Shown: piece after piece, positions 36,807-45,188 of the stretch
Layout: every line of letters begins with the position of its first letter
How positions within the stretch are numbered: position 1 is the first letter of the stretch
NCBI RefSeq assembly: GCF_002139935.1
Contig: NZ_CP015578.1
Span: 620,001-684,000 of the forward strand
Length of the DNA stretch: 64,000 nt
Direction: 5' to 3'
DNA from: Campylobacter lanienae NCTC 13004
GTDB lineage: Bacteria; Campylobacterota; Campylobacteria; Campylobacterales; Campylobacteraceae
The notes under the pieces: model-generated
Database searches by the model: none
What the model saw: only the letters and a program-made list of their open reading frames with translations
Told to the model about the DNA's origin: nothing
Program-made: the position numbers and the translations under genes

Positions 36807-37366
36807 ATAAGAAACCTTTGTAAATTTGTTTTAATCGTATCTAAATTTCCAATTTCTAAATTTGGATTTATATCTTTGGCTCGTTTTGGCATTCCATATA
36901 CTATTGCTGTTTGTTCATTTTCTGCTATGCATTTGGCTCCAGCTCTATATAGATCATTTAATCCACTAGCTCCATCATCGCCTATTCCGGTGAGTAAAAT
37001 ACCCATTACATCTACTATTTTACATATTGGTACGGCGGATTTAAATAGCATATTGACATTTGGGTTATATGTGGTTGTGATGCCACTTTGGTCGATATTG
37101 GCTGTTAAAATTTGGTTATTTAATATAACGCTATTTTGTTCGCAGATATAAATTTTGTTTTTTAGTGTTACTTTGGTGTTTAATAACTCCACGCCAGAGT
37201 GAAGCTCTTGGCTCAATCTATCGGCAAATGAGCTAACAAAATTTTTACCCATATGCTGTGCTATGACTATAGAGGTATTTGATGGTAAGGTTATTCCATC
37301 TAATAGCTTTTTTAAATGGCCAGGGCCACCGGTGGATGCGCCGATTAAAATTAGCTTTTGTTTCAA
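36803..37366 (-). CDS. cheB: Chemotaxis methylesterase CheB without receiver domain
   Basis: 187 residues, containing only the methylesterase domain: catalytic Ser in IGASTGGPGH, His in IAQHMGKNF, Asp in GIGDDGASGL. Most CheB proteins carry an N-terminal receiver domain controlled by CheA; its absence is known for Campylobacter, where adaptation is regulated differently. Start is TTG at 37366, with GGAG seven bases upstream; no ATG precedes the conserved region. It is divergent from the DUF342 gene. Confidence 0.94.
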   Translation of the reverse strand: MKQKLILIGASTGGPGHLKKLLDGITLPSNTSIVIAQHMGKNFVSSFADRLSQELHSGVELLNTKVTLKNKIYICEQNSVILNNQILTANIDQSGITTTYNPNVNMLFKSAVPICKIVDVMGILLTGIGDDGASGLNDLYRAGAKCIAENEQTAIVYGMPKRAKDINPNLEIGNLDTIKTNLQRFLI

Positions 37367-37440
37367 AATTATGCTCCAAAACTTTTAGATTTAAAAAGTA
37401 TAATATAATTTGACTTAAAAGCCGTTTTATATTTTTTTGA

Positions 37441-37446
37441 TATAAT
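37441..37446 (+). promoter_or_regulatory. Probable -10 box for the DUF342 gene
   Basis: TATAAT preceded by TTTTTTTGA, 42 bases before the ATG at 37488, in the divergent gap with cheB. Confidence 0.45.
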
Positions 37447-37487
37447 TTTGACTTAAAAATTTTTACATATTGTTAAGGCTTATAATT

Positions 37488-39320
37488 ATGATAGAAGATA
37501 GTAAAAATCCATATCAAGATATTGAGGCAGTTTCTAAGAGTATGGATGTGCCTTTAGAGTATTTGGATTTTGATATTTTAGAGATCTTTACTAGTTACAA
37601 AACTAATCCGCAAGATGAGTTTGCTCTGGCTACTGATATGAGTATATTTGATAATGATGAGTTTTTTTTGGATGCGAATTTAGCTATTACACAGAGTTAT
37701 AAGGTTAAATTTTATGATACTAGAAAAGAGGTGAAAGCACGCCTTCCAAAGGTTACTCTAGGGACAAATAAATACTCCACCAAAGTAGTAGCGGTGATAG
37801 AAGAGGATGCTGTGGTGAAATACACTACATCTTTTGAAAAAGATCTAATAAATGCAATATATAAAAAGATGCTAAAAGCTGGATTTTTGCTAGGATTAAG
37901 GGAGAGGGATTTTAAAAAGAGAATTTCAAGATTAACCTCAAGCCTAAGAATTAATGAAAAAATAGAGAAAAAAGAATCCATAACCGTATCTATAGGAATC
38001 GAGCCTATACTAGCAACTAGTGGCAAGCTCTTGGTTCATTATAAAAATGGCGAAGATAATAACAATGAAAAAGGAAAGGTAAGAAAGGATATTGATAGGG
38101 GATTTTTGAGCGGTGTGTTAGAAGGTGATTTGATAATGGAGTATATCAAGCCTGTAGTTGGGGCTAATGGGCGGAATTTAAAAGGCGATATAATAGAAGT
38201 ATCACCACCACAAGATAATCAAGACGCACAAATCACAGTAAGCCAAAATATCTTAGTAGAAGAGAATGAAGATCATATCAAATATATAGCTTTAAAAAGT
38301 GGTTATATCGTTGAAGAGAATAATAAATATGATATAAAAGAAGAGATAGATATAGAGTCTGTGAATTTAAAATCCACCGGATCTATCACCACTGGATTAG
38401 AATCAGATGTCAAGATAAATATCAAAGAGACAGACTATCTAAGTGATGCTATTGGTAGCGGTATGCAAGTAGAAACTAGCGAAGTTAGAGCCGTTGGTAG
38501 TGTAGCTAAAGATGCAGTTATTAAAGCAAAAAGTGTATCTATAGATGGCAATACTCACGCCCAATCTAAAATCTACACACAAACCGCAACAATATCATTG
38601 CACATGGGGTATTTGGAGTGTGATGAGGCTAAGATAGATAGATTAGAGGGTGGAAAAGTAAGGGCTAAAAAGGTCTATATAGGCTCTGTTTTGGGTGGTG
38701 ATATAGAAGCTGAAGAGGTATATATAGAGACACTTCACTCAAATTCGCTTATAAGAGCATCATCAATAATAAGCATAGACTCACTTAAAGGCAGTAATAA
38801 TAGATTAATAGTGGATGTAAATAGCGTATTAGATAAAAATGGAGATGTAACCATCCATCATAAGAAGATTAAAGCCTTAGAAGATGAGTTAAAAGCTCTT
38901 CCAAAAGAGCTTGAATTTAAAAAGAATATAATAGATAGCAATAAAAATTCAATCAATATGATAAAAAATAGATTATTAGAGATGAGAACAGAAGGCATCA
39001 CGCCACCGGCTGCCTTTTTAAATAAATTAAAAGATTTCCAAGGATTGGTGGCTGATTATAACAAAATTTTAAAACAGATAAATTCTAAAGAGATGGAGCT
39101 AGCTACCTTAAAAGATGAATTAATCAGTATGGAGAGCATAATTTTGGATGCTAAAATCATAAATAGAGATCGCTGGACGGAGCTAAATGAGATCAAATTT
39201 AAACTTCTTGAACCACCAATAGATGTCTCATATAGCACCAAAGAAAATGAGCTAGCAAAACTAATAACGCTCAAAGCTGGAGTCGATGGATATGAGATAG
39301 TAAGGTCAAATGAGCTATGA
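37488..39320 (+). CDS. FapA-domain (DUF342) protein
   Basis: 610 residues. The centre (about 195-440) is a DUF342/FapA region of short repeats predicted to form a right-handed beta helix (for example GLESDVKINIKETDYLSDAIGSG). A coiled coil follows (about 460-550). FapA-type proteins act as polar scaffolds controlling flagella or cell-envelope functions in several bacteria; the role in Campylobacter is not established. The start ATG 37488 lies after a poor ribosome site. It overlaps ruvA by 4 bases. Confidence 0.8.
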   Translation: MIEDSKNPYQDIEAVSKSMDVPLEYLDFDILEIFTSYKTNPQDEFALATDMSIFDNDEFFLDANLAITQSYKVKFYDTRKEVKARLPKVTLGTNKYSTKVVAVIEEDAVVKYTTSFEKDLINAIYKKMLKAGFLLGLRERDFKKRISRLTSSLRINEKIEKKESITVSIGIEPILATSGKLLVHYKNGEDNNNEKGKVRKDIDRGFLSGVLEGDLIMEYIKPVVGANGRNLKGDIIEVSPPQDNQDAQITVSQNILVEENEDHIKYIALKSGYIVEENNKYDIKEEIDIESVNLKSTGSITTGLESDVKINIKETDYLSDAIGSGMQVETSEVRAVGSVAKDAVIKAKSVSIDGNTHAQSKIYTQTATISLHMGYLECDEAKIDRLEGGKVRAKKVYIGSVLGGDIEAEEVYIETLHSNSLIRASSIISIDSLKGSNNRLIVDVNSVLDKNGDVTIHHKKIKALEDELKALPKELEFKKNIIDSNKNSINMIKNRLLEMRTEGITPPAAFLNKLKDFQGLVADYNKILKQINSKEMELATLKDELISMESIILDAKIINRDRWTELNEIKFKLLEPPIDVSYSTKENELAKLITLKAGVDGYEIVRSNEL

Positions 39321-39868
39321 TAAAGGCTATTGAAGGTATAATCGTCAAGAAAGAGCCAACGGCGATCTGGATCAAATGCTATGGCATAACATATGGAGTT
39401 AATATATCTCTATTTACTAGTGCATCACTAAATCGTGGTGATAGCGTGGAGCTATTTATCACTCAAATTATTAGAGAAGATGCGAATTTGCTCTATGGAT
39501 TTTTAAATGAGAGTGAGCAGAGAATTTTTGAATTGCTTTTAAAAGTTAGTGGGATAGGAGCTTCTACTGCGATGGCTGTTTGTTCATCTCTAAGTTCAGA
39601 TGAGTTTATACTAGCTATTACTAATGGTGATGATAGCGTATTAAAGCGGGTTCCAGGCATAGGCCCAAAGACAGCTAGAACTCTCATAGCTCAGCTTAGC
39701 GATGCGAAATTGGGCGAGATAAGTAGCGTAAATAGTGCTAGCAAAGAGGCGTTTATGGCGCTTGAGAGCTTAGGATTTAAGCGAGACAAGATTACAGCAG
39801 CCTTGGCTAAATGCTCTAGCAATGATACGGCGTCTTTGATTAAAGAAGCGCTTAAAATATTATCTTAA
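39317..39868 (+). CDS. ruvA: Holliday junction DNA helicase subunit RuvA
   Basis: 183 residues. RuvA binds four-way DNA junctions and recruits the RuvB motor. An N-terminal OB domain, two helix-hairpin-helix motifs (VSGIGASTAMAVCS and VPGIGPKTARTLIAQL) and a short C-terminal RuvB-binding domain are in the normal order. Confidence 0.96.
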   Translation: MIKAIEGIIVKKEPTAIWIKCYGITYGVNISLFTSASLNRGDSVELFITQIIREDANLLYGFLNESEQRIFELLLKVSGIGASTAMAVCSSLSSDEFILAITNGDDSVLKRVPGIGPKTARTLIAQLSDAKLGEISSVNSASKEAFMALESLGFKRDKITAALAKCSSNDTASLIKEALKILS

Positions 39869-39877
39869 AGGATAGAG

Positions 39878-40915
39878 ATGGATTATGGTGTAGTTTTTGG
39901 TGGGGCGAGCTGGGAGCATGAGATTAGTATTGTTTCGGCTATCGCTATTAAAAAGGCGTTAAAAGCGAATTTGAAATTTATATTTGTAGATTCTTTAAGG
40001 GAGTTTTATCTAATTGAGCCTAATGATATGAGAGCGAATTTTTTTAGCTCTAAAAAGTATAAAAAATGTAAAAAACTATATTTAAAAGATGGTGGATTTG
40101 TCACTCACTCTATCTTTGGGGTTAAGAGTATCGGGGTGGATTGCTATATCAATCTAATACATGGTTGCGATGGCGAAGATGGCAAGATGGCTGGGTTATT
40201 TGAGTTTTACTCTCTTAAATTTATAGGGCCACGGCTTGAGGCTAGTGTGATGAGTTATTCAAAGGTTTTAACCAAATTTTTAGCTCTAAAATGCGGTGTT
40301 AAAACGCTTGATTATGAGGTGATAACTAGGGATAATAAACCAAATTTAAGCTTGCCATATATCCTAAAACCATCTCACCTTGGTAGCAGTATCGGTGTGA
40401 GCGTGGTAAGCAGTGAAGATGAGTTAGAATATGCTTTGGATGTGGGGTTTGAGTTTGATAATGAAATTTTAGTTGAGCCGTTTATAAATGGCGTTAGAGA
40501 GTTTAATCTAGCTGGATTTAGAGCTGATGGTGAGTTTGAGTTTTCTATAATCGAAGAGCCAAAAAAGAGTAAAATGCTAGATTTTGAGCAAAAATATTTG
40601 AGCTTTGCATCTTCTAGTGCGCAAGAAGCTGATATTAGTGATGATATTAAAAATAAAATGAAAGAGGCTTTTAAGCGAATTTATATTGGTGGTGGCTTTG
40701 ATGGGGCGCTTATTAGGTGTGATTTTTTCGTTATTGATGATGAAATTTATCTAAATGAGATAAATCCAAATCCAGGAAGTTTGGCAAACTATCTATTTAG
40801 CGATTTTACAAGCTCTATAAATCGCTTAGTAAATAGCATTAAAGTAGATAAAAAAATACCAGTAGATTATAAATATATCAACTCAATTACAAAAAGTAAA
40901 GGCAAAATGGCTTAA
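39878..40915 (+). CDS. ddl: D-alanine-D-alanine ligase
   Basis: 345-residue ATP-grasp enzyme joining two D-alanines for peptidoglycan. Motifs: GGASWEHEIS at the N terminus, LIHGCDGEDGKMAG, ILKPSHLGSSIGVSV (ATP binding) and NEINPNPGSLANY near the C terminus. Preceded by ribosome site AAAGGA. It is followed by a small hairpin and a promoter for the next gene. Confidence 0.96.
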   Translation: MDYGVVFGGASWEHEISIVSAIAIKKALKANLKFIFVDSLREFYLIEPNDMRANFFSSKKYKKCKKLYLKDGGFVTHSIFGVKSIGVDCYINLIHGCDGEDGKMAGLFEFYSLKFIGPRLEASVMSYSKVLTKFLALKCGVKTLDYEVITRDNKPNLSLPYILKPSHLGSSIGVSVVSSEDELEYALDVGFEFDNEILVEPFINGVREFNLAGFRADGEFEFSIIEEPKKSKMLDFEQKYLSFASSSAQEADISDDIKNKMKEAFKRIYIGGGFDGALIRCDFFVIDDEIYLNEINPNPGSLANYLFSDFTSSINRLVNSIKVDKKIPVDYKYINSITKSKGKMA

Positions 40916-40916
40916 T

Positions 40917-40938
40917 AAAAGCCCTTTGGCCTTTTAAA
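40917..40938 (+). terminator. Possible weak terminator after ddl
   Basis: An imperfect stem AAAAGCCC/GGCCTTTT lies directly after the ddl stop, followed by a mixed T-rich run. Strength is uncertain. Confidence 0.35.
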
Positions 40939-40977
40939 TTTCTTTTAAATTTCATCACTGATAAAGTTAATTTTGTC

Positions 40978-41000
40978 TATAATTTTACATAAAATTTTAC
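40978..41000 (+). promoter_or_regulatory. Promoter and possible operator for the YefM-like gene
   Basis: A TATAAT box (40978-40983) is followed by a direct repeat AATTTTAC (40981-40988 and 40993-41000) and a palindrome TAAAATTTTA (40990-40999). YefM/Phd proteins often bind such sites in their own promoters. AAGGAG follows before the ATG at 41014. Confidence 0.4.
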
Positions 41001-41013
41001 GCAAGGAGCATAG

Positions 41014-41232
41014 ATGGCAAAATTTAGCAAAGATGAGATCTATACTGCTACACAGGTTGTAAGAAATTTTAGCTCCATTTTAAGCGATATATCACAAGCC
41101 AAGATGAAAAGAGCCTTTATAGTTAAAAATAATCGCTTTGAAGCTGTGCTTTTAAATATGGATGAATACGAGAGATTAAGTGATGCCGTAGCCTTGCTAG
41201 AGGCGATTTATAATAAGAAGAAAGAGAATTAA
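41014..41232 (+). CDS. Phd/YefM-family antitoxin-like protein
   Basis: 72 residues with the family pattern TATQVVRNFSSILSDIS, AFIVKNNRFEAVLLNMDEYERL. The N-terminal part would form the DNA-binding dimer and the C-terminal helix (about 50-72) would bind a toxin. No toxin gene (Doc, RelE/YoeB or similar) is next to it; it sits between ddl and an alpha/beta hydrolase with the stop abutting the hydrolase start. C. jejuni seems to have the same arrangement, so it may act as a transcription regulator of the cell-wall operon. Confidence 0.8.
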   Translation: MAKFSKDEIYTATQVVRNFSSILSDISQAKMKRAFIVKNNRFEAVLLNMDEYERLSDAVALLEAIYNKKKEN

Positions 41233-41955
41233 ATGGCTATAAAAGAGATAGAGTATGATGGCTTTAAATATAGATTAAGCTATGAAATTTCAGGTCAAAA
41301 AAGTGGCAAAAATATCTTGATTTTACATGGTTGGGGTGCGAATAAAGATCTGATGAAAAGCTGTTTTGATAAGTATTTGAGCGAATATAATTGCCTATAT
41401 TTGGATCTGCCTGGATTTGGGCTTAGTAGTGAGCTAAAGACTCCACTTAAAAGTAGCGATTATGCGTTGATAGTGAGTAAATTTAATGAGCTTTTGGGGA
41501 TTGAGTTTGATATCATTATGGGGCATAGCTTTGGTGGGAAGGTGGCTACGCTCTTATCTCCTAGGAATTTGATTTTGCTTAGCAGTGCTGGAATTGTCAA
41601 AAATAAGCGTTTTAGCGTTCGATTTAAGATAGCGATTTTTAAGATTTTAAAGCGTTTTGGGCTTGGTAAGTTTTGGCGAGTTTTTGCTAGTAAAGATGTA
41701 AATGAGATGAGTAAGATAATGTATGAAACCTTAAAAAATGTCGTAGATGAGGATTTTAGCTCTATTTTTGCTAATCTTAAATCAAATTCACTTATATTTT
41801 GGGGGATTGGTGATGAGGCGACACCGCTTAGTAGTGGAGAGAAGATTGCTAGTTTGATTAAAAATAGCAAATTTTACCCACTTGAGGGGGATCATTTTTT
41901 CTTTTTAAATCATGGCGAGTTTATCGCTCAAACTATATCTAAGGAGCTAATATGA
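41233..41955 (+). CDS. Alpha/beta hydrolase
   Basis: 240 residues with an alpha/beta hydrolase fold: oxyanion region LHGWGANKDL, nucleophile elbow GHSFGG (Ser near residue 98), Asp in IGDEATPL and His in GDHFFFLN. The triad is complete, so it is a probable esterase or related enzyme; substrate unknown. It starts right after the YefM-like stop and overlaps murF by 4 bases. Confidence 0.85.
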   Translation: MAIKEIEYDGFKYRLSYEISGQKSGKNILILHGWGANKDLMKSCFDKYLSEYNCLYLDLPGFGLSSELKTPLKSSDYALIVSKFNELLGIEFDIIMGHSFGGKVATLLSPRNLILLSSAGIVKNKRFSVRFKIAIFKILKRFGLGKFWRVFASKDVNEMSKIMYETLKNVVDEDFSSIFANLKSNSLIFWGIGDEATPLSSGEKIASLIKNSKFYPLEGDHFFFLNHGEFIAQTISKELI

Positions 41956-43358
41956 TTTTGATATTGGCTAAATTTAGCTTTGTTATGATATTTGGATACT
42001 ATGTTATCACCGCTTTACAATGGTTTAGCTATAAGATTAATCGGGTAATTTTTCACTACACTAAGCCGATGTGGCATATATATTTTATCATTTTGCCATT
42101 AATTTTGATATCTGTTTTTGATAGTATAATATACCAAATTTCAATTACTATTTTATATTTGATAGCTACTATTTTGTGGGCTTATAAGCTAGATAAAAGG
42201 GTGGTGATAACTGCTAGGGTAAAGAGATTTTTTGCTTTTTTGGTGGTTGGATTTGGGCTTTTTAGCTTTTGTCCTTATAGTGGTATTTGGCTTTTTCATA
42301 CGCTTTTTAGCTTGGTTTTTGCCCTTGTATTTAGTGCTATTAGTGAAAAAATTATAGCTATTTGGTATAAAAATCAAGCTTTAACTAAGCTAAAATCTAT
42401 GCCAAATTTAAAAATCATCTTAGTTACAGCTAGCTTTGGTAAGACTAGTATCAAAAATTTTATCTATGATATCGCTAGTGGGGAGCTAAAAACTCACAAA
42501 ACTCCAAGAAGCGTAAATACCTTGCTTGGGATTATCCGTGATATTAATGATAATTTAAGTAGTGATTGTGAGCTTTATATTGTCGAAGCTGGGGCTAGGC
42601 TTAGGGGCGATATAGATGAGATTGCTAAATTTATAAATCCGCAAATTGTGGTTATAGGGCAGATTGGTGGGGCGCATTTAGAGTATTTTGGCTCTATTGA
42701 TGAGATTAGAGCAGCTAAATTAGAGGCATTAAACTCAAATAAACTTCAAAATATAATAGCGCATAGCTCTACAAATTTAGCTAGTCAAGCTATCATATAT
42801 GATGAGCTAGTAAGTGGAGTTAAAAGCACTCTTGATGGACTTTGGTTTGATATGAGTTTAGATGGGATAAAAAGGCATTTTAAAGCGAATTTATTGGGTG
42901 AGTTTAATAGCTATAATCTTGCTGCTGCGATTTTGGCTGCTATGTCTGCTGGGGTTAAAAATATAAATTTAGATAGTGTAAAAAGTGTAGAGCATAGACT
43001 TCAAAAGATCGAAGCTGGAGGCAAGATTATAATCGATGATAGCTTTAATGGAAATTTAAATGGTATGATATCTAGCTATAAGCTTGTGAGTGAATTTAAT
43101 GGGCGAAAAATTCTATTAACTCCAGGTATCGTAGAAGGTGGCGATGGGGTTAATAGTGAGCTTTCTAAGGTTATAAATGATATATTTGATATTGTGGTAA
43201 TCACAAGTGCGTTAAATGAGAGTGAGTTAAAAAGATATCTTAATAAGCCAGAAGTTTTTGTGCTAGCTGATAAAGCCAAGATGAATGAATTTTTGGCGTC
43301 GCATACTATGAGTGGGGATCTAATACTTTTTAGTAATGATGCGCCAAGCTTTATATGA
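41952..43358 (+). CDS. murF: UDP-N-acetylmuramoyl-tripeptide-D-alanyl-D-alanine ligase with N-terminal membrane domain
   Basis: 468 residues. The last cytoplasmic Mur ligase, adding D-Ala-D-Ala made by Ddl. The first 140 residues are strongly hydrophobic with about four membrane segments, an extension not present in most MurF enzymes. The ATP loop reads TASFGKTSIKN instead of the common GTNGKTT form; downstream IVEAGARLRGDI, GEFNSYNLAAA and IDDSFNGN follow the family. It is preceded by ddl two genes upstream, so product and user are in one cluster. It converges on the pseudopilin gene, one base apart. Confidence 0.9.
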   Translation: MILILAKFSFVMIFGYYVITALQWFSYKINRVIFHYTKPMWHIYFIILPLILISVFDSIIYQISITILYLIATILWAYKLDKRVVITARVKRFFAFLVVGFGLFSFCPYSGIWLFHTLFSLVFALVFSAISEKIIAIWYKNQALTKLKSMPNLKIILVTASFGKTSIKNFIYDIASGELKTHKTPRSVNTLLGIIRDINDNLSSDCELYIVEAGARLRGDIDEIAKFINPQIVVIGQIGGAHLEYFGSIDEIRAAKLEALNSNKLQNIIAHSSTNLASQAIIYDELVSGVKSTLDGLWFDMSLDGIKRHFKANLLGEFNSYNLAAAILAAMSAGVKNINLDSVKSVEHRLQKIEAGGKIIIDDSFNGNLNGMISSYKLVSEFNGRKILLTPGIVEGGDGVNSELSKVINDIFDIVVITSALNESELKRYLNKPEVFVLADKAKMNEFLASHTMSGDLILFSNDAPSFI

Positions 43359-43359
43359 G

Positions 43360-44016
43360 TTAGCTACAAATTTGCTTTGGTGAGTTGATTGTGATTAGGC
43401 CTGTGATCGGGGTGATATCTATATCAATACAGCTGTTGTTTTGGTGAGTTAGGCGAATTTTACAAGTTGAGGTGATTAAATTTTGTGTAGAGTTGGTGGA
43501 GCTTTTTGGGTTGCCTTTGTATGGTCGACCGAGCTGATCAAAGCTAATTCTAGTTGAATTATAGTAGCTACAACCATCCATTAGCTCTATATCTTTGATA
43601 TTAAATTTACTCATCAAATCTAGCTCATCGGTGGGATTTATACTACTTATCCCAGCGTGAGCAATGGCTAAAACCTTAGATGGATTTAGTGGATTTTTGG
43701 CTATTTCATACCCATCGGGACTTCCGCTATATTTGCCACTATCGCTGAATATGGCGTAGTGTAAGACGCTTTTTGAATCAATTGTTTTTATAAAATATAT
43801 CTGCCACCTAGCTTTAAACCAATTATCATCTTCAGGGTTAAATTTATCATCTATCAAGGCTAGGTGCTGAGTATATCGCAGGTGAAATGCTACTTGATTG
43901 GCAGCTTTTAAAAGATCGTCGCTTTTAAAATTTATAGCCGTGATCGATAGGAAAATCCCGATTATCACGATGACAATTACAAGCTCAATAAGGCTAAAAG
44001 CGTCTATTTTTCGCAT
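43360..44016 (-). CDS. Type IV pilin-like/pseudopilin protein
   Basis: 218 residues beginning with a prepilin-type leader: charged MRKID, then Ala | FSLIELVIVIVIIG, the hydrophobic helix with the conserved Glu at +5. The -1 residue is Ala rather than the common Gly. The remaining globular part has cysteines (KICS end, CKIRL, CIDID). No other pilus gene is adjacent. It overlaps the upstream membrane protein gene by 13 bases. It could be a minor pseudopilin of the DNA uptake or secretion system encoded elsewhere. Confidence 0.8.
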   Translation of the reverse strand: MRKIDAFSLIELVIVIVIIGIFLSITAINFKSDDLLKAANQVAFHLRYTQHLALIDDKFNPEDDNWFKARWQIYFIKTIDSKSVLHYAIFSDSGKYSGSPDGYEIAKNPLNPSKVLAIAHAGISSINPTDELDLMSKFNIKDIELMDGCSYYNSTRISFDQLGRPYKGNPKSSTNSTQNLITSTCKIRLTHQNNSCIDIDITPITGLITINSPKQICS

Positions 44017-45188
44017 AGATAAAATGTAGCTATGGTTTTATTAAATTTAGATATCTTGATCTTTTGGCAAGATTTTTGTGATTTTTGGCTTAAATAGTAG
44101 TTGCCACCATCTGTGATTCCATAGATTTTGAGTCTAATTGATAGAGTTTGATTTGTGTTAATACTAGTGATACCCATAGATTTTAGCTTATTTGCTATAT
44201 CTTTTGCGATATCGTATTTATAGGCAAAGTGTTGGCTTGGTCTATCTAAAAATAGATATAGATATTGATTAAAAATAATAACAAGACTATTTATAACCAA
44301 AGTAGCTAAAACAATGATAGCTAGAAATTTATGTATATTTCTAAATTTAGGAAGCCTAGAGCGATATGAGCTAAAAAATGTCCGCACCATAACAGGCACA
44401 AAAATCACACAAAATGGCAAAAATATCTCTAATTCAACCCTTTGTCTCATTGAAAGTAGCATACACACGCCAATAGCAGTTATGCTAATAAACCATAAAA
44501 ATCCTTTACTCTCTTTAATAGCGATTCTATATAGAGTATATATAAAGTATATAAATACCAAAGGCGAAAATACAGCCGCAAATACCGCCATAGAGTCTAA
44601 GAAATACCCCCTAGGCTTGCCACTTGCTTCAAAGCCATTTAGATAGTACCAAATAATACAAAATACCGCACCTAAAACTGCCATTTTTTTATCTCTATTA
44701 AATATCCCAAATAGCATAATAGCAAGGTATAAAGCTATAAATGGTTCGCTAAATAATAGGGTTATGATTAGTGTTAAAATCATTAAAATTGGCTTAGAAT
44801 ATTGCTGAAAGAGTATTATAATGAGTGTTAAAAATATAGCGATACTAGCTTGATTAACTATAAGTGCGCTTACTAAAACTCCAGGCAAAAACATATACAA
44901 AATAGCAGCTATAACGCAATCGCTTTGCCGTTTTAAAATTTTTAATGATATTGTGTAGATAAGGCAAGAATTGGCTATATGTATCATCAAATATATCGTT
45001 CTAAGCGCAATCTCATTGCTATTAAAAATCGAGCTAATATAACGAAGTATCGCACCTAAATTTGAATTACTATAGTAAATTTGAGCCTCATGATAGCTAA
45101 TACTCAATCCACTTAGGCTAAAAATTAAAAGCGATAAGTTTAAAATAATCGCCCCAAAGAGCCAAAATATATTAATTTTTGATATCAC
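44004..45188 (-). CDS. Polytopic GT-C-like membrane protein
   Basis: 394 residues with about ten hydrophobic segments and a C-terminal soluble tail of about 80 residues. The first loop SYHEAQIYY with acidic residues resembles the catalytic loop of GT-C glycosyltransferases (PMT/ArnT type), which use lipid-linked sugars. No stronger motif is seen, so glycosyltransfer is a suggestion. It overlaps the MFS gene by 17 bases and the pseudopilin by 13 bases. Confidence 0.65.
   Translation of the reverse strand: MISKINIFWLFGAIILNLSLLIFSLSGLSISYHEAQIYYSNSNLGAILRYISSIFNSNEIALRTIYLMIHIANSCLIYTISLKILKRQSDCVIAAILYMFLPGVLVSALIVNQASIAIFLTLIIILFQQYSKPILMILTLIITLLFSEPFIALYLAIMLFGIFNRDKKMAVLGAVFCIIWYYLNGFEASGKPRGYFLDSMAVFAAVFSPLVFIYFIYTLYRIAIKESKGFLWFISITAIGVCMLLSMRQRVELEIFLPFCVIFVPVMVRTFFSSYRSRLPKFRNIHKFLAIIVLATLVINSLVIIFNQYLYLFLDRPSQHFAYKYDIAKDIANKLKSMGITSINTNQTLSIRLKIYGITDGGNYYLSQKSQKSCQKIKISKFNKTIATFYLCEK

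Noticed and set aside
36803-37366. CheB as a truncated pseudogene
   Set aside because: The methylesterase domain is intact, and a receiver-less CheB is normal for Campylobacter.
41014-41955. Toxin-antitoxin pair made of the YefM-like protein and the next gene
   Set aside because: The next gene is an alpha/beta hydrolase with an intact catalytic triad, not a toxin family member.
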